From: an uncultured Corynebacterium sp.
Lineage (GTDB): Bacteria; Actinomycetota; Actinomycetes; Mycobacteriales; Mycobacteriaceae
Length of the DNA: 64,000 nucleotides
Assembly (NCBI RefSeq): GCF_946222985.1
Contig: NZ_CAMIFY010000005.1
Span: 1-64,000 of the forward strand
Reading direction: 5' to 3'
The notes under the pieces were generated by a model that worked only from the letters and a program-made list of their open reading frames with translations, was not told the origin of the DNA and ran no database searches. Positions 16,072 through 26,858 of the stretch are shown here, piece after piece. The position numbers and the translations under genes were made by a program. Positions within the stretch are counted from its first letter, which is position 1. Each line of letters opens with the position of its first letter.

Positions 16072-17637
16072 ATGGATTTCGCCGAACCCATCGAACCGAA
16101 CAACGACGATGATCTGCCCGGGGACCAGCATGATGGCCCCCACCCTGAAGAACCTCGCCCGGATGCTGATCCTGATCCTGATTCGGATGCTGATCTCGAT
16201 CCTGATGCCGAGCCGGACGTTGACCCGGATGACGAGCCAAATGACGAGCCCGATACCGCCCCCGATCCCGACGGGGATTCCGACGATGATCCGCCGTTCG
16301 AATTCCCGAACGTCTTCTACGCCCACGAAGATCCCGACGATCCGTTGTGCGTCGCGGGGATGGAGCGCAACGCCCGTGATCTCGTGGTCGCCGACTTGGC
16401 GTGCCCGGCGGGTGTCGCGGACGTCGACGACCACCTCGCCCGCATCGCGCCGCGCCTGGGACTGACCTACGCGGCGGGATTGGATTACTGCGACGTCGGG
16501 GTCATGCTGGAACGACTGCCGCGGCTGCAGGAGATGCTGGAGGCGCGTCCGTTCCTCCCGTTCTCGCACGTCAAGTGCATCGCTCGTGCGGTCATTCCGC
16601 TCGCCGACGAACACCTGGACGTCTTTTGCGACCGTTTGCTGCGATACCTGGCGCCCAGGAAAAGCGGGCAGGCGCTCGTCGGCTACAAATCGCTGTGCAG
16701 CAGCTTGTGCCGCATCATCGGCGAGATTCAGCCGTTGGCCAAACCGGACGATCCCGACGAGCAACCGACGCCGGTTCCGTCGGAGGACCCGAACTTCAAC
16801 GTCGACGAGCGGTCCACGAAGTGCACGACGATGCGGGTGACCCTGCGCGCCGACGAAGGCCGCGAGGCGATCGCCATCATCGATGCGATTGCGAGGGCGC
16901 ATGGGTGCGGGCGTCGTGAAGCACTGATGCACGCACTGCGTGGGACCGCCAAGGAAGTACGAGTGGCGTTCAACATCTACCGCGCCATGGAGGGAGGGCC
17001 CGCGTGGATGTCGGGGCCCGGCTGGCTGGATGCCGTGGCCACCGAAGAATGGACCAAACGCGCGACGCACGTTCGGTTGTCGTCCAACGGCAGCACGGAA
17101 GGGTACGTGCCGACCGAGGCGATGGCGGCGTTCATCGAAGGGAGAGACGGGGTGTGCCGCTTTCCCATGTGCGACAACCCCGCGCACCGCGACGACAAGG
17201 ATCACGTGGCCAACTACAACCACGAAAACCCGAAGGAAGGTGGACCGACCAGCACCGCAAACGTGCACTGCTTGTGCCGTCGGCACCACAACGTGAAGAC
17301 CTCGAAGCTGTGGGACGTCGAGGCCCATCCCGACGGATCCGAGGTTTGGACCAGCGCGGATGGCGAGCACAGGTTCGTCACCATGCCGCAGGGGCCGCTG
17401 GCGGGGTTCGGACGGAAGACGTTCGACGCCCGCGCGACGCGATTGACCGCGACGCGCCACGAGCACAACGCCCGGCGGATCGCCGAGGAAGAGGAGGCGA
17501 AACGGGTGACGGAAGAGGCGCAGTCCGCCGCGATGGAGAAATGGAAGGACCTCTACGGCCCCGACGCCTCGGGCCCGGAAGCGGATCTGTCCTACGAGGA
17601 AAAGAGGGAGCAGTTCCCCGATGTGCCGCCGTTTTGA
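16072..17637 (+). CDS. HNH endonuclease of the DUF222/13E12 family
   Basis: 521-residue protein. Residues about 8-72 are an acidic Asp-Pro repeat region (DADPDPDSDADLDPDAEP) encoded with many GAT codons, unlike the GAC-rich neighbours. The middle is the DUF222 domain, and the C-terminus carries an HNH nuclease motif (CRFPMCDNPAH, KDHVANYNH, CLCRRHHNVK). Members are repeated in actinobacterial genomes and several mycobacterial ones are damage-inducible; their true role is unsettled. ATG 16072 follows a GGGG at 16061-16064. It stands between scpA and a convergent exporter, so it is probably an acquired gene. Confidence 0.85.
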   Translation: MDFAEPIEPNNDDDLPGDQHDGPHPEEPRPDADPDPDSDADLDPDAEPDVDPDDEPNDEPDTAPDPDGDSDDDPPFEFPNVFYAHEDPDDPLCVAGMERNARDLVVADLACPAGVADVDDHLARIAPRLGLTYAAGLDYCDVGVMLERLPRLQEMLEARPFLPFSHVKCIARAVIPLADEHLDVFCDRLLRYLAPRKSGQALVGYKSLCSSLCRIIGEIQPLAKPDDPDEQPTPVPSEDPNFNVDERSTKCTTMRVTLRADEGREAIAIIDAIARAHGCGRREALMHALRGTAKEVRVAFNIYRAMEGGPAWMSGPGWLDAVATEEWTKRATHVRLSSNGSTEGYVPTEAMAAFIEGRDGVCRFPMCDNPAHRDDKDHVANYNHENPKEGGPTSTANVHCLCRRHHNVKTSKLWDVEAHPDGSEVWTSADGEHRFVTMPQGPLAGFGRKTFDARATRLTATRHEHNARRIAEEEEAKRVTEEAQSAAMEKWKDLYGPDASGPEADLSYEEKREQFPDVPPF

Positions 17638-17650
17638 TCCGGGGCGACCG

Positions 17651-19273
17651 TCACAGCAGCATCATGATCAGCACTTGCGCGGCGATGATCTTGCCGACCA
17701 TCGCCACCGGGTAGACCGTGGTGTACCCGCGCGCGCTCAGGTCGGTGCCGGAGGCGGTGTTGAGGTAGGCGATCACCGCCGGGTTGGTGGTGATGCCGGC
17801 GGCGACGCCGATGGATTCGTCGAAGGTCATGCGTCGCCACGCCATGAGCACGACGACGGTCGCGATCGCGCTGACCAGAGTGACCACGAGCCCGAGGCCG
17901 ATGTAGAGGAGGCTGGTCGGGTCGGTCAGCGCCGAGCGGAAGCCCGCGCCCGCGGTGGTGCCGACGCCGGCCATGAACAGTGCCATGCCGAGCGATTCGA
18001 GCGTCTTAGTCGAGTGATACGGCAACTGCCAGCGCACCGGGCCGGTGCGGCCGAGCGCGCCGAAGACGAGCCCCGCGATGATCGGGCCGCCGCCGAAGCC
18101 CAGCGACAGGGTGCCGCCGCCGGGCATCGGGATGGGGATCGCGCCGAGGGCCAGACCCAACGCCAGGCCCAGTGCCAACGGCAACAGGTCCGGATTCGCC
18201 AGGGACTTCTCGGAGTCGCCGAGGAACCCGCGGATGGATTCGATGCGCTGTTTCGGAGCGACGACGCGTACACGGTCGGACAGCTGGAGCCGGTCGTCGG
18301 CGGCGGGGACGACGTCGGCGTCGCCGCGCCGCAGGCGGGCGATGGTGAAGCCGTGGTCTTCCAGGGTGCGCAGTTCGCCGACGGTGCGGCCGGCGACGTC
18401 GGGGTTGGACACCGCCATGCGCACGAACCGCAGATCCGATTCGTGCGGGTCCATCTCGATGCGCTCGCCCAGCGCGGCGATGGCCTTGTCCAGTTCGTCG
18501 GCGGTGCCGTTGACCATGATCGAGCAGCCCTCGGACAGCACGTCGTGGGGTTCGGCGAGCCGCTGGTCGCCGGTGCCGGTCGACACGCGGGTGGTGATGA
18601 TCTTCGCACCGGTGAACTCGGGCACGTCGGCCACGGTGAGTTCGCGGCCGGGTCCGATGCGGATGCCGATGTAGTGGAGCTTCTCGGCGAGCACGCCCTC
18701 GGCCTTGGCGTCGGCGAGGTGGTCGACGCGCAGCAGGCGGGCGCCGATGGCGGCGACGATGATGATGCCCAGCACACCGCCGGGATACGCCAGCGAGTAG
18801 CCGACCACCGCGGCCGACGCGGCCTCCGGGTCGGATCCCGGCGGCAGCAGATCGGGCACGGCGGCGAGGATGGCGGCCATGCCGGGGGTCGACGACATCG
18901 CGCCGGCGAACATGCCGGCGCCGGTGATCGCGTCGGCGCCGGAGACGCGCACCAGGGCGAAGGTCAGGGCGGTCAACCCGACCAGCAGCACCGCGACGAT
19001 GAGGTTGAGCGCCAGGCCGCGACTGCGCAGCGTCCGGAAAAAAGCCGGCCCCGCGGACAGGCCGATGCAGTAGACGAACAGCGCGAGCCCGAATTGATAG
19101 AGCAGGGGCGGCAGCTGAATGTCGGGGTTGGCCGTCGACAAGCCGATGGCCACGAACAGGATGGCCGCCGAGCCGAGGCTCAGCCCCGCCACGCGGATTC
19201 GTCCCAGTGCGAATCCGACGGTGAGGATGACCGCCAACGCGAGCAGCCCATTGGATGCGAGGAGTTCGAGCAC
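17651..19273 (-). CDS. sucE: SucE-like succinate exporter (AAEx family)
   Basis: Inner-membrane antiporter-type carrier of the aspartate:alanine exchanger family (TC 2.A.81). The 540-residue length and layout match C. glutamicum SucE1: about five transmembrane helices, two central RCK_C/TrkA-C regulatory domains (about 200-370) and about five more helices, with conserved MSSTPGMAA and the C-terminal GVAAGITTNPAVIAYL. SucE1 exports succinate under oxygen limitation; the substrate here is inferred. GTG 19273 is 7 nt downstream of a TAGGCT box, suggesting a leaderless mRNA. It converges on the HNH gene with 13 nt between stops. Confidence 0.85.
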   Translation of the reverse strand: MLELLASNGLLALAVILTVGFALGRIRVAGLSLGSAAILFVAIGLSTANPDIQLPPLLYQFGLALFVYCIGLSAGPAFFRTLRSRGLALNLIVAVLLVGLTALTFALVRVSGADAITGAGMFAGAMSSTPGMAAILAAVPDLLPPGSDPEAASAAVVGYSLAYPGGVLGIIIVAAIGARLLRVDHLADAKAEGVLAEKLHYIGIRIGPGRELTVADVPEFTGAKIITTRVSTGTGDQRLAEPHDVLSEGCSIMVNGTADELDKAIAALGERIEMDPHESDLRFVRMAVSNPDVAGRTVGELRTLEDHGFTIARLRRGDADVVPAADDRLQLSDRVRVVAPKQRIESIRGFLGDSEKSLANPDLLPLALGLALGLALGAIPIPMPGGGTLSLGFGGGPIIAGLVFGALGRTGPVRWQLPYHSTKTLESLGMALFMAGVGTTAGAGFRSALTDPTSLLYIGLGLVVTLVSAIATVVVLMAWRRMTFDESIGVAAGITTNPAVIAYLNTASGTDLSARGYTTVYPVAMVGKIIAAQVLIMMLL

Positions 19274-19280
19274 GTTGCCC

Positions 19281-19286
19281 AGCCTA
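19281..19286 (-). promoter_or_regulatory. -10 box of the SucE-like gene, leaderless type
   Basis: On the minus strand TAGGCT is followed by 7 nt and GTG 19273. It lies divergent to, and about 60 nt from, the scpB -10 box. Confidence 0.5.
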
Positions 19287-19343
19287 ATCCCGCTTGACGA
19301 CGATGGCCCACCGCGCTGTCGTCATCGCCGTGCCCGTGGCCGG

Positions 19344-19349
19344 TAAGGT
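19344..19349 (+). promoter_or_regulatory. -10 box of scpB, leaderless type
   Basis: TAAGGT sits 7 nt before ATG 19357. This gives scpB its own start of transcription, as needed now that it is detached from scpA. Confidence 0.5.
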
Positions 19350-19356
19350 TTGCGCC

Positions 19357-19935
19357 ATGGAACCGACTGACTCACGCGGCGAGCTGCCCCGGATCGATCC
19401 GCTGCGCGCGGCGGTGGAGAGCGTGCTGCTCGTCGTCGATTCGCCGGTGGCCCCGATCGACCTCGCGCGCGCACTCGACGTGGAGCCGGAGGCGATCCTC
19501 GAGGTGCTCGCCGAGATGCGCGGCGAGTTCGAGGAGCGGGGCTCGGGATTCGATCTGCGCGAGGTCGAGGGCGGGTGGCGCCTGTACACGCGGTCGGAGT
19601 TCGCCGACGCGGTGGAGGCGTTCTTGCTCGACGGCACGCAGACGAAGCTGTCGCGTGCGGCGCTGGAGACGTTGGCGGTGGTGGCCTACCGGCAGCCGGC
19701 GACGAGGGCGCAGGTCTCGGCGGTGCGCGGCGTCAACGTCGACGGCGTGATGCGCACGCTGCTGGCCCGGGGGCTCGTCGCCGAAGCGGGGGAGGAGCCC
19801 GCCACGGGCGCGCACCTGTACGTCACGACGAATCTGTTCCTCGAGCAGCTCGGCATCGAGTCGTTGGAGAAGTTGCCGGATCTGGCGCCGTTGTTGCCCG
19901 ACGTCGATCTCATCGACGAGCCTGATCTTCCGTGA
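19357..19935 (+). CDS. scpB: Segregation and condensation protein B
   Basis: Two winged-helix domains that dimerise and bind the ScpA kleisin in the SMC condensin. The 192-residue product contains PLRAAVESVLLVVDSPV, the conserved TLAVVAYRQPATRAQVSAVRGVN and the C-terminal FLEQLGIESLEKLPDL. ATG 19357 is favoured over in-frame starts upstream because the -10 box at 19344 would lie inside a longer frame. Its usual position directly behind scpA is interrupted here. Confidence 0.93.
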   Translation: MEPTDSRGELPRIDPLRAAVESVLLVVDSPVAPIDLARALDVEPEAILEVLAEMRGEFEERGSGFDLREVEGGWRLYTRSEFADAVEAFLLDGTQTKLSRAALETLAVVAYRQPATRAQVSAVRGVNVDGVMRTLLARGLVAEAGEEPATGAHLYVTTNLFLEQLGIESLEKLPDLAPLLPDVDLIDEPDLP

Positions 19936-19943
19936 CGCGGGAC

Positions 19944-19993
19944 GGCCGCCCCCGATTCCGGTCGGACCCGCGGGCCGGGTCACACGGGCGGCC
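19944..19993 (+). terminator. Candidate hairpin downstream of scpB
   Basis: GGCCGCCC (19944-19951) can pair with GGGCGGCC (19986-19993), enclosing a GC-rich loop with its own potential stem. There is no T-run, so this is tentative. Confidence 0.35.
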
Positions 19994-20089
19994 CCCGGGA
20001 GTGTGATGTTCGTCGCCCGGGCAACCCCCGATTAAGGGGAACGCCGGTCGCCCGTTAAGGTCGTGGGGGATACGGTCGGTCAATGGCGC

Positions 20090-20102
20090 GAAACGGCGTT
20101 AA
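20090..20102 (+). promoter_or_regulatory. Weak BioQ-like palindrome
   Basis: GAAACGGCGTTAA contains the core AAC-N3-GTT of the corynebacterial BioQ motif (TGAAC-N3-GTTAC), matching 7 of 10 fixed positions. It lies 51 nt before the BioD-like start and just downstream of a possible -10 box, TACGGT (20071-20076). Confidence 0.3.
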
Positions 20103-20153
20103 CGCGTGCGTGTCGCGCACCGACCCCGCGAGCGGGAAAGGACTCTTCACCTC

Positions 20154-20831
20154 ATGTACTTCAGGGGCATCCACATCATCACCGGCACGACGGCCGGCGT
20201 GGGCAAGACCACCGCGACCGCGGCTCTCGTCGCGCAGGCGATGGCGGTCGGTGAGGAGCCCGTCGTCGTCAAGCTGGCGCAGACCGGCGAGTCTGAGGAC
20301 CAGGGCGCGTTGGCGGACATTCGCCGACTGACCGGCTGCGAGGACCTGCACGAATTCGCGCGGTACCCCGCGGCGTTGCCCCCGGTGTTCGCCGCGCGTC
20401 GCGCCGGCCTGCCCGAGCTGGACCTGGCGGAGACCGCCGAGCGTCTGCGCGATCTCGCCGCCGACGGTCGCCCCGTGTTCGTCATCGGCACCGGCGGCAT
20501 TCTGGCGCGCATCGCCAACTGGTCACTGCCGGCGCTGGCCGAGGAGCTCGGCGCCCCGGTGACCATCGTGACGGGTACCGCTCCCGGCACCCTCAACATC
20601 GTCGAGTTGACGGTGGAGGCGTGCAAGGCGCGGGGCCTGGAGATCGCCGGCATCATCGGTGGCGCCATCCCCGAGGAGCTCGACGCGGTGGACGAGTACG
20701 CCGTCGACCAGCTGCCGATCGTCACGGGCCTGCCGGTTCTGGCGTGGCTGCCCGAGGGGGCGGACCGGCTCGAGCGCGAAGACTTCATCGGCCGCGCCGC
20801 CGGTTGGTTCAACGGCACGACGGTCGGGTAG
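20154..20831 (+). CDS. Divergent dethiobiotin synthetase-like ATPase
   Basis: 225-residue paralogue of BioD. The P-loop is GTTAGVGKTT (residues 11-20). The KPVQTG motif of BioD reads KLAQTG, and the catalytic-region EGAGG motif is replaced by GTGG (VIGTGGILARIANW), so normal dethiobiotin synthesis is doubtful. The rest aligns well (DIRRLTGCEDLHEFARYP; APGTLNIVELTVEACKARGL). ATG 20154 follows AAAGGA at 20137-20142. It stands just upstream of bioA-bioD and may regulate or modify the pathway, or act on another diamine or carboxylate substrate; this is inference. Confidence 0.7.
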   Translation: MYFRGIHIITGTTAGVGKTTATAALVAQAMAVGEEPVVVKLAQTGESEDQGALADIRRLTGCEDLHEFARYPAALPPVFAARRAGLPELDLAETAERLRDLAADGRPVFVIGTGGILARIANWSLPALAEELGAPVTIVTGTAPGTLNIVELTVEACKARGLEIAGIIGGAIPEELDAVDEYAVDQLPIVTGLPVLAWLPEGADRLEREDFIGRAAGWFNGTTVG

Positions 20832-20832
20832 C

Positions 20833-21045
20833 ACGGGGGAGCCCCGCTCAGTTGTCTCGGTCTTCCCCCACGATTCAACACCCTTCGCCATGCCCCGGCG
20901 GATCCGGGGCAGCAGGGCGGCCATCATCGCCGCCACCATGATCGCCTGCATGCCGTAGAAGTTGAAGCGTTCCCGGGATTCGGCGCCGATGATGGCGGGC
21001 AGCGCAATGGGGGCCCACCCCTGAACGGTGTTCGATTCGGTGGAA
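20833..21045 (-). pseudogene. Relic of a POT/PTR-family peptide transporter
   Basis: On the minus strand, after an in-frame TAG near 21053, the frame reads WAPIALPAIIGAESRERFNFYG followed by MQAIMVAAMMAALLPRIRRG. The segment ESRERFNFYG (20952-20981) fits the hallmark ExxERFxYYG of proton-dependent oligopeptide transporters, found in their first transmembrane helix. No start codon precedes it and the rest of a transporter is absent, so this looks like a remnant. The BioQ-like site of bioA lies within it. Confidence 0.4.
21022..21034 (+). promoter_or_regulatory. BioQ-like operator of bioA
   Basis: TGAACGGTGTTCG is a palindrome closely matching the corynebacterial BioQ motif TGAAC-N3-GTTAC. It lies 18-30 nt upstream of the bioA -10 box, over the expected -35 region, which suits repression by the TetR-type regulator BioQ. 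The regulator gene itself is not in the window. Confidence 0.6.
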
Positions 21046-21051
21046 TCGGGC

Positions 21052-21057
21052 TACCCT
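21052..21057 (+). promoter_or_regulatory. -10 box of bioA, leaderless type
   Basis: TACCCT is 8 nt before ATG 21066, with no ribosome site between them. Confidence 0.5.
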
Positions 21058-21065
21058 CTGCCTTC

Positions 21066-22451
21066 ATGACGGCCTCCATGACGACGGACGCGACCGAACC
21101 CGACCACGCGGATCCACATGACATCGCAGCCTTCGACGCCGCGCACGTGTGGCATCCCTACGGGCCGATGCCGAGCCCCGTGTTGGCCCTGCCGGTGGCG
21201 TCGGCGGCGGGCACCCGGTTGACGCTCGAGGTCGGCCGGGAGCTCATCGACGGCATGAGCAGTTGGTGGGCGGCGTGCCACGGGCATTCGCACCCGCGGC
21301 TGGTCGCGGCGGCGCAGCGGCAGGCGGCGACGATGTCGCACGTGATGTTCGGCGGGCTCACGCACGCGCCCGCCGTGGATCTCGCCCGGCGCCTGCTCGC
21401 CTTGACCGCGCCGGAGATGCCCGAGCTGACCGCGGTGTTCTTCTCCGACTCCGGGTCGGTGTCGGTGGAGGTCGCGATCAAGATGGCCCTGCAGTACCAG
21501 CGGGCCATCGGCCACCCCGAGCGCACGCGATTGATGACGTGGCGCGGCGGCTACCACGGCGACACCCGGGCGCCGATGAGCGTCTGCGACCCCGACGGCG
21601 GCATGCACTCGCTGTGGGAGGGCACCTTCGCGCCGCAGGTCTTCGCGCCGGTTCCGCCGCGGCGGGGATCCTCGCCGGAGGTCCGCGAGGCGTACCTCGC
21701 GGAGTTCGAGGCCACGTTGCCGGCAACGTCCCACACGACACCGCATTCCGACGTCGCCGCGGTCATCGTCGAACCCGTCGTGCAGGGCGCCGGCGGCATG
21801 CGTTTCCACGATCACGAGCTGCTCGTCGGGCTGCGCGACATCTGCGACCGGCACGGGGCGTTGCTGATCGTCGACGAGATCGCCACCGGCTTCGGTCGCA
21901 CCGGCGACCTGTTCGTCTCGGGGGCAGCGGGGATCGAGCCGGACGTGTTGTGCGTCGGCAAGGCGTTGACGGGAGGTTTCCTGTCGCTGGCCGCGACGCT
22001 GACGACGGAAAAGGTCGCGTCGGCGATCTCCGCGGGCGAGGGCGGCGGGCTGATGCACGGGCCGACGTTCATGGCCAACCCGCTGGCGTGCGCGGTCGCC
22101 GCCGAGAACCTCGACATCATCGCGGACGGGGCCTGGCGCGAGGACGTACCGCGCATCGAGGCCGGACTGCGTGCGGGCCTGGAACCGCTGCGCGCACGCC
22201 CCGGTGTCGCCGACGTCCGGGTACTCGGTGCCATCGGGGTGGTGGAGATGACGCGGCCCGTCGACATGGCCCGCGCCACCGCGGCTTGCGTCGCCGAGGG
22301 CGTGTGGCTGCGGCCCTTCGGAAAACTCGTCTACGCCATGCCGATGTACGTCAGCGACGACGCGGAGGTCGCCGCGATCTGCCGCGCCATCGCCGCGATC
22401 GTCGACGCCGAGGAAGATACCGAGAAAGACACGGAGGGAGCGTCGGCATGA
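21066..22451 (+). CDS. bioA: Adenosylmethionine-8-amino-7-oxononanoate aminotransferase
   Basis: PLP enzyme that converts KAPA to DAPA with SAM as amino donor, the antepenultimate step of biotin synthesis. The 461-residue product contains HVWHPYGPM near the N-terminus, MSSWWAACHGHSHPRL, the PLP aspartate region (LLIVDEIATGFGRTG) and Schiff-base K299 (VGKALTGG). An acidic tail (EEDTEKDTEG) is unusual but short. ATG 21066 is set by the -10 box at 21052. The stop overlaps the bioD ATG by 4 nt, and bioB is not nearby. Confidence 0.93.
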   Translation: MTASMTTDATEPDHADPHDIAAFDAAHVWHPYGPMPSPVLALPVASAAGTRLTLEVGRELIDGMSSWWAACHGHSHPRLVAAAQRQAATMSHVMFGGLTHAPAVDLARRLLALTAPEMPELTAVFFSDSGSVSVEVAIKMALQYQRAIGHPERTRLMTWRGGYHGDTRAPMSVCDPDGGMHSLWEGTFAPQVFAPVPPRRGSSPEVREAYLAEFEATLPATSHTTPHSDVAAVIVEPVVQGAGGMRFHDHELLVGLRDICDRHGALLIVDEIATGFGRTGDLFVSGAAGIEPDVLCVGKALTGGFLSLAATLTTEKVASAISAGEGGGLMHGPTFMANPLACAVAAENLDIIADGAWREDVPRIEAGLRAGLEPLRARPGVADVRVLGAIGVVEMTRPVDMARATAACVAEGVWLRPFGKLVYAMPMYVSDDAEVAAICRAIAAIVDAEEDTEKDTEGASA

Positions 22452-23140
22452 GCGTCGTCATCGTCACGGGCACGGGCACCGACGTCGGCAAGACGATCGT
22501 CACGGCGGCGGTGGCGGCGGCGTTGACGTCGGCGGGGCGCGAGGTGACCGTCGTCAAGCCGGTGCAGACGGGACATCCGGGCACCGGGGGCGATCTCGAC
22601 GATGTCCGCCGACTCACCGGCGTGCGGGACCTGCACGGATTCGCGCGGTACCCCGAGCCGATGGCGCCGCTGGCCGCGGCCGGCAGGGCATGCTTGCCGA
22701 CGCTGCGTCTCGACGACGTCGCCCACCGCATCCGCGCACTCGACGGCCCGGAGCGCACAGTGCTCGTCGAGGGCGCGGGCGGATTGCTGGTGCGCATCGG
22801 TGCCGGCGGGGAATCCGAGTGGGGACTGCCCGATCTGGCGGCACGACTGCCCGGGGCCCGGACGATCGTGGTCACGCCGCTGGGGCTGGGGTGCCTCAAC
22901 GCCGCCGAACTGACCGTCGAAGTCGCGCGCGGGCGGGGGATGGACGTGGCGGGCCTGGTCGGCGGTTCGCTGCCCGCGGGGGACGATCCCGTCGTCGCGA
23001 CGAACCTGGAGGATCTGCCGCGGCTGACCGGAGTCGACTTGCTGGGCGCGGTCCCCGCGGGGGCCGGCGCGATGACCCGGGAGGCCTTCACGGCGGCGGC
23101 CCCGCACTGGCTGTCCGACGTCGCCGGAAAAGTGGGGTAG
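22448..23140 (+). CDS. bioD: Dethiobiotin synthetase
   Basis: ATP-dependent ligase that closes the ureido ring of dethiobiotin from DAPA and CO2. The 230-residue product has the P-loop GTGTDVGKT (8-16), KPVQTG and VEGAGGLLVRI, so it keeps the motifs lost by the BioD-like gene at 20154. ATG 22448 overlaps the bioA stop (ATGA), indicating one bioAD operon. Confidence 0.93.
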   Translation: MSVVIVTGTGTDVGKTIVTAAVAAALTSAGREVTVVKPVQTGHPGTGGDLDDVRRLTGVRDLHGFARYPEPMAPLAAAGRACLPTLRLDDVAHRIRALDGPERTVLVEGAGGLLVRIGAGGESEWGLPDLAARLPGARTIVVTPLGLGCLNAAELTVEVARGRGMDVAGLVGGSLPAGDDPVVATNLEDLPRLTGVDLLGAVPAGAGAMTREAFTAAAPHWLSDVAGKVG

Positions 23141-23283
23141 GCTGTCCCGCGGACATCGCCGTGGGGCGCACCGACCATGTCAACGCTTGATATTCGCGGG
23201 CATCGACACCGTGGGCCCCGCGACGCACACCGGCGGCGATCCGCCGGGCGTCGATCCACATGGTCAACAAGAAGAGGACTCTC

Positions 23284-24164
23284 GTGTCACCCACCGCTCG
23301 CCGAGACGGCACACCGGACAACAACAAGCCCACCAAGTCCCAGAAGAAGGCCGGCGACTACTACGTCTCCCAGGCCCGCCCCGCACGCCACCAGCACGTC
23401 GAGGGCAACCGACGCACCAGCGGCAACGACGGAGAAGGCGTGCGCCTGCAGAAGGTGCTCGCCCAGGCCGGCGTGGCCTCGCGCCGCATGGCCGAACGCC
23501 TCATCGACGAGGGCCGCGTGGAAATCGACGGCAAGATCGTCACCCGCCAGGGCGTGCGCGTCGACCCGAACACCGCGGTCATCCGCGTCGACGGATCCCG
23601 CGTCGTGGTCAACGAGGACACGCGCTACTTCCTGCTCAACAAGCCCCGCGGCGTGCAGTGCACCATGCACGACGACCAGGGCCGCCCCTGCGTGGGCGAC
23701 ATCATCGGCGAAAAGGTCGCCGCGGGCCAGCGCCTGTTCCACGTCGGCCGCCTCGACGCGGCCACCGAGGGGCTGCTGCTGCTGACCAACGACGGCGAGC
23801 TGGCCAACCGCCTGATGCACCCGAGCTACAACGTCACCAAGACGTACATGGCCACGGTCATCGGCGAACTCGACAACAAGGCCATCCGTGCCCTGACCAA
23901 CGGCATCGAGCTCGACGACGGCCCGGCCAAGGCCGACTTCGCCCAGATCATCGACGTGTGGCAGGGCCGCTCCATCGTGCGCCTCGAGCTGCACGAGGGC
24001 CGCAAGCACATCGTGCGCCGCATGCTCAAGGAACTGGGCTACCCGGTCGAGCGTCTCGTGCGCACCAAGATCCACACCGTCCAGCTCGGCGAACAGACGC
24101 CGGGCGCCCTGCGCGCGCTCAACCGCGCCGAGCTGGCCTCGCTGTACAAGGCGGTGGGCATGTG

Positions 24165-24165
<1 letters not shown>
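23284..24165 (+). CDS. rluB: 23S rRNA pseudouridine synthase RluB
   Basis: Converts a uridine in helix 89/90 of 23S rRNA to pseudouridine. The 293-residue product has an N-terminal S4 domain (LQKVLAQAGVASRRMAERLI) and the catalytic domain with GRLDAATEGLLLLTNDG, whose aspartate is the nucleophile. The basic N-terminal extension (about 50 residues) is typical of actinobacteria. GTG 23284 has AGAGGA 5 nt upstream; ATG 23260 is an alternative adding 8 residues. It overlaps the next start by one base. Confidence 0.92.
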
Positions 24166-26516
<2,351 letters not shown>

Positions 26517-26858
26517 CGGAGGCGGGGACGGGGACGGAGGCGCCGGGGTCGGCCCCTCCCAACCGTCCCAACGGTCCCGAAAATTCGCGGAGCCCCCGCG
26601 ACGGGACACCCGAACCCGGAAAACGTGCTGGTCATTGCCGATCGCGATGTCCCGTTTTCCGGGTTTTTCGGCGTCGGCACCCCGCAACGGGACGGGCGCA
26701 CGGGGGAGGGCCACGCCAGGCCTCCCGACCAGGTGATCGGTCGGAGCGAACGGATTCGCCGGGCGGGCCGATTGCGCCGGCGCGCCGAAAGGGTGCATTG
26801 TTGGGCCACCACCATCGGGGCGCGACGGGCGCCCCGACCGATTAGGAGGCGACCAGCG
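26517..26858. other. Intergenic region after der
   Basis: This 342-nt gap contains the operon terminator (26613-26668) and the ribosome site AGGAGG at 26844-26849 for the next gene. I see no gene, repeat array or RNA element beyond these. Confidence 0.6.
26613..26668 (+). terminator. Terminator of the rluB-cmk-der operon
   Basis: AACCCGGAAAACG (26613-26625) pairs perfectly with CGTTTTCCGGGTT (26653-26665), then T continues to 26668. The 27-nt loop is long. Confidence 0.7.
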
